Part shown: positions 14,237 to 14,895 of the stretch, piece after piece
How positions within the stretch are numbered: the first letter of the stretch is position 1
Layout of the letters: each line of letters starts with the position of its first letter
From: an uncultured Rubrivivax sp.
GTDB taxonomy: Bacteria; Pseudomonadota; Gammaproteobacteria; Burkholderiales; Burkholderiaceae_C
Direction of reading: 5' to 3'
Assembly (NCBI GenBank): GCA_937967345.1
Contig: CALBTN010000306.1
Span: 1 to 14,895, forward strand
Length of the DNA: 14,895 nt
Made by a program: the position numbers and the translations under genes
Notes under the pieces: generated by a model
What the model was told of the DNA's origin: nothing
Databases searched by the model: none
Seen by the model: the letters and a program-made list of their open reading frames with translations, nothing else

Positions 14237-14294
14237 CTCGGGATGGGGCCCCGAGCATAGCCGTGGCCCGCGGCTTGACCGGGCGCAGCCCGGT
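14237..14294. repeat. Two hairpins in the hydrolase-dehydrogenase divergent gap
   Basis: CTCGGG (14237-14242) pairs with CCCGAG (14250-14255), and ACCGGGC (14278-14284) pairs with GCCCGGT (14288-14294) around a GCA loop. The 149-base gap must carry promoters for both divergent genes. TTGACC (14275-14280) resembles a -35 box for the dehydrogenase, but no fair -10 box follows at 16-18 bases. Confidence 0.4.
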
Positions 14295-14358
14295 CGCGCG
14301 CGCTGCATGTTCGAATGGCCGCGGCGACCCCGTGTTGCGACCTTCGTTGTCGACCTTG

Positions 14359-14365
14359 AAAGGAG
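14359..14365 (+). promoter_or_regulatory. Ribosome binding site AAAGGAG of the dehydrogenase gene
   Basis: AAAGGAG lies five bases before the ATG at 14371 and supports that start over the in-frame ATG four codons later. Confidence 0.8.
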
Positions 14366-14370
14366 CAGGC

Positions 14371-14895
14371 ATGACCGCACGCATGAAAGCCGCCGTGTTC
14401 GTCGAACCCGGCCGCATCGAACTGAGCGACAAACCCATTCCCGATGTCGGCCCCAACGACGCGCTGCTACGCATCACGCTGACCACGATCTGCGGCACCG
14501 ACGTGCATATCCTGAAGGGCGAGTACCCGGTGGCCAAGGGGCTGACGGTGGGCCACGAGCCAGTGGGCGTGATCGAAAAGCTCGGCAGCGCGGTCGCCGG
14601 CTACCAAGAAGGCCAGCGCGTGATCGCCGGCGCGATCTGCCCGAACTTCAATTCGTATGCGGCGCAGGACGGCGCACCGTCGCAGGACGGCAGCTACCTG
14701 GTGGCCTCGGGACGCTGCGGCTGCCACGGCTACAAGGCCACCGCCGGCTGGCGCTTTGGCAACCTGATCGACGGCACCCAGGCCGAGTACGTGCTGGTGC
14801 CCGATGCGCAGGCCAACCTGGCGCCGATCCCCGACGGCCTGAGCGACGAGCAGGTGCTGATGTGCCCGGACATCATGTCCACCGGCTTTGCCGGT
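14371..14895 (+). CDS. Zinc-dependent NAD(P)-dependent alcohol dehydrogenase, 3'-truncated by the window edge
   Basis: The first 175 residues of a medium-chain dehydrogenase/reductase; full members are about 350-370, so about half is present. KAAVFVEPGRIELSDKPIP opens the GroES-like catalytic domain. C41 (TICGTDVHILKG), the H62-E63 pair (VGHEPVGVIEKLGS) and the Asp in MCPDIMSTGFAG match the catalytic zinc ligands of the Clostridium beijerinckii/Thermoanaerobacter secondary-alcohol dehydrogenase type. GWRFGNLIDGTQAEYVLVPDAQANLAPIPDGL also fits that group. The four-Cys structural-zinc loop is not present, as in that group. The coenzyme-binding Rossmann domain is outside the window, so NAD versus NADP cannot be judged. 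It diverges from the hydrolase gene. Confidence 0.9.
   Translation, partial: MTARMKAAVFVEPGRIELSDKPIPDVGPNDALLRITLTTICGTDVHILKGEYPVAKGLTVGHEPVGVIEKLGSAVAGYQEGQRVIAGAICPNFNSYAAQDGAPSQDGSYLVASGRCGCHGYKATAGWRFGNLIDGTQAEYVLVPDAQANLAPIPDGLSDEQVLMCPDIMSTGFAG

Noticed and set aside
14222..14380. 53-residue N-terminal extension of the alpha/beta hydrolase
   Set aside because: The extension is Arg/Ser-rich, would overlap the divergent dehydrogenase start, and the family length fits a start at 14221.
1..14895. tRNA, rRNA, CRISPR array, insertion sequence or riboswitch
   Set aside because: I looked for cloverleaf-like segments, regularly spaced repeats, transposase motifs and terminal inverted repeats, and saw none.

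Overview
The window is GC-rich chromosomal DNA (coding third positions almost all G or C) that looks like a betaproteobacterium of the order Burkholderiales. The assignment rests on protein character and gene order (recB-recD; mltG-tmk-holB-pilZ-tatD next to a divergent ygfZ; a thioesterase-GNAT fusion), not on any rRNA or marker search.

Layout. Positions 1-5405 (+) hold the 3' part of recB and the complete recD, overlapping by ATGA: two subunits of the RecBCD double-strand-break repair nuclease/helicase; recC and the start of recB lie outside to the left. Positions 5406-7427 are a small accessory island breaking the run of housekeeping genes. It carries a predicted helix-turn-helix protein with a Pro/Ala-rich tail (+), about 390 bases of hairpin-rich DNA, an orphan 105-residue protein with an excellent ribosome binding site (+), and a 72-residue orphan protein on the minus strand. 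A 24-base direct repeat (21/24 identical, with a 15-base identical core) occurs at 5456-5479 and 6896-6919, exactly 1440 bases apart. The left copy resembles a XerC/XerD dif recombination site. This is the best candidate in the window for an undescribed system: a minimal element, perhaps integrated by XerCD.

Positions 7428-11458 (-) are a compact operon transcribed mltG > tmk > holB > pilZ > tatD: a peptidoglycan lytic transglycosylase, thymidylate kinase, DNA polymerase III delta prime, a type IV pilus PilZ protein and a TatD-family metal-dependent DNase. ygfZ (+, 11480-12415) diverges from mltG across 21 bases. It converges with a minus-strand pair: an HSL-type alpha/beta hydrolase (13280-14221) followed by a thioesterase-GNAT fusion (12417-13283), overlapping by GTGA. 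The ygfZ and fusion-gene stops are one base apart. The right edge holds the 5' part of a zinc-dependent alcohol dehydrogenase (+, from 14371) diverging from the hydrolase.

The core genes form three functional blocks: recombination/repair, a conserved replication and cell-envelope operon with the Fe-S-related folate protein YgfZ beside it, and a small acyl/ester/alcohol metabolism group. Family names come from motif recognition by eye; no database search was possible.
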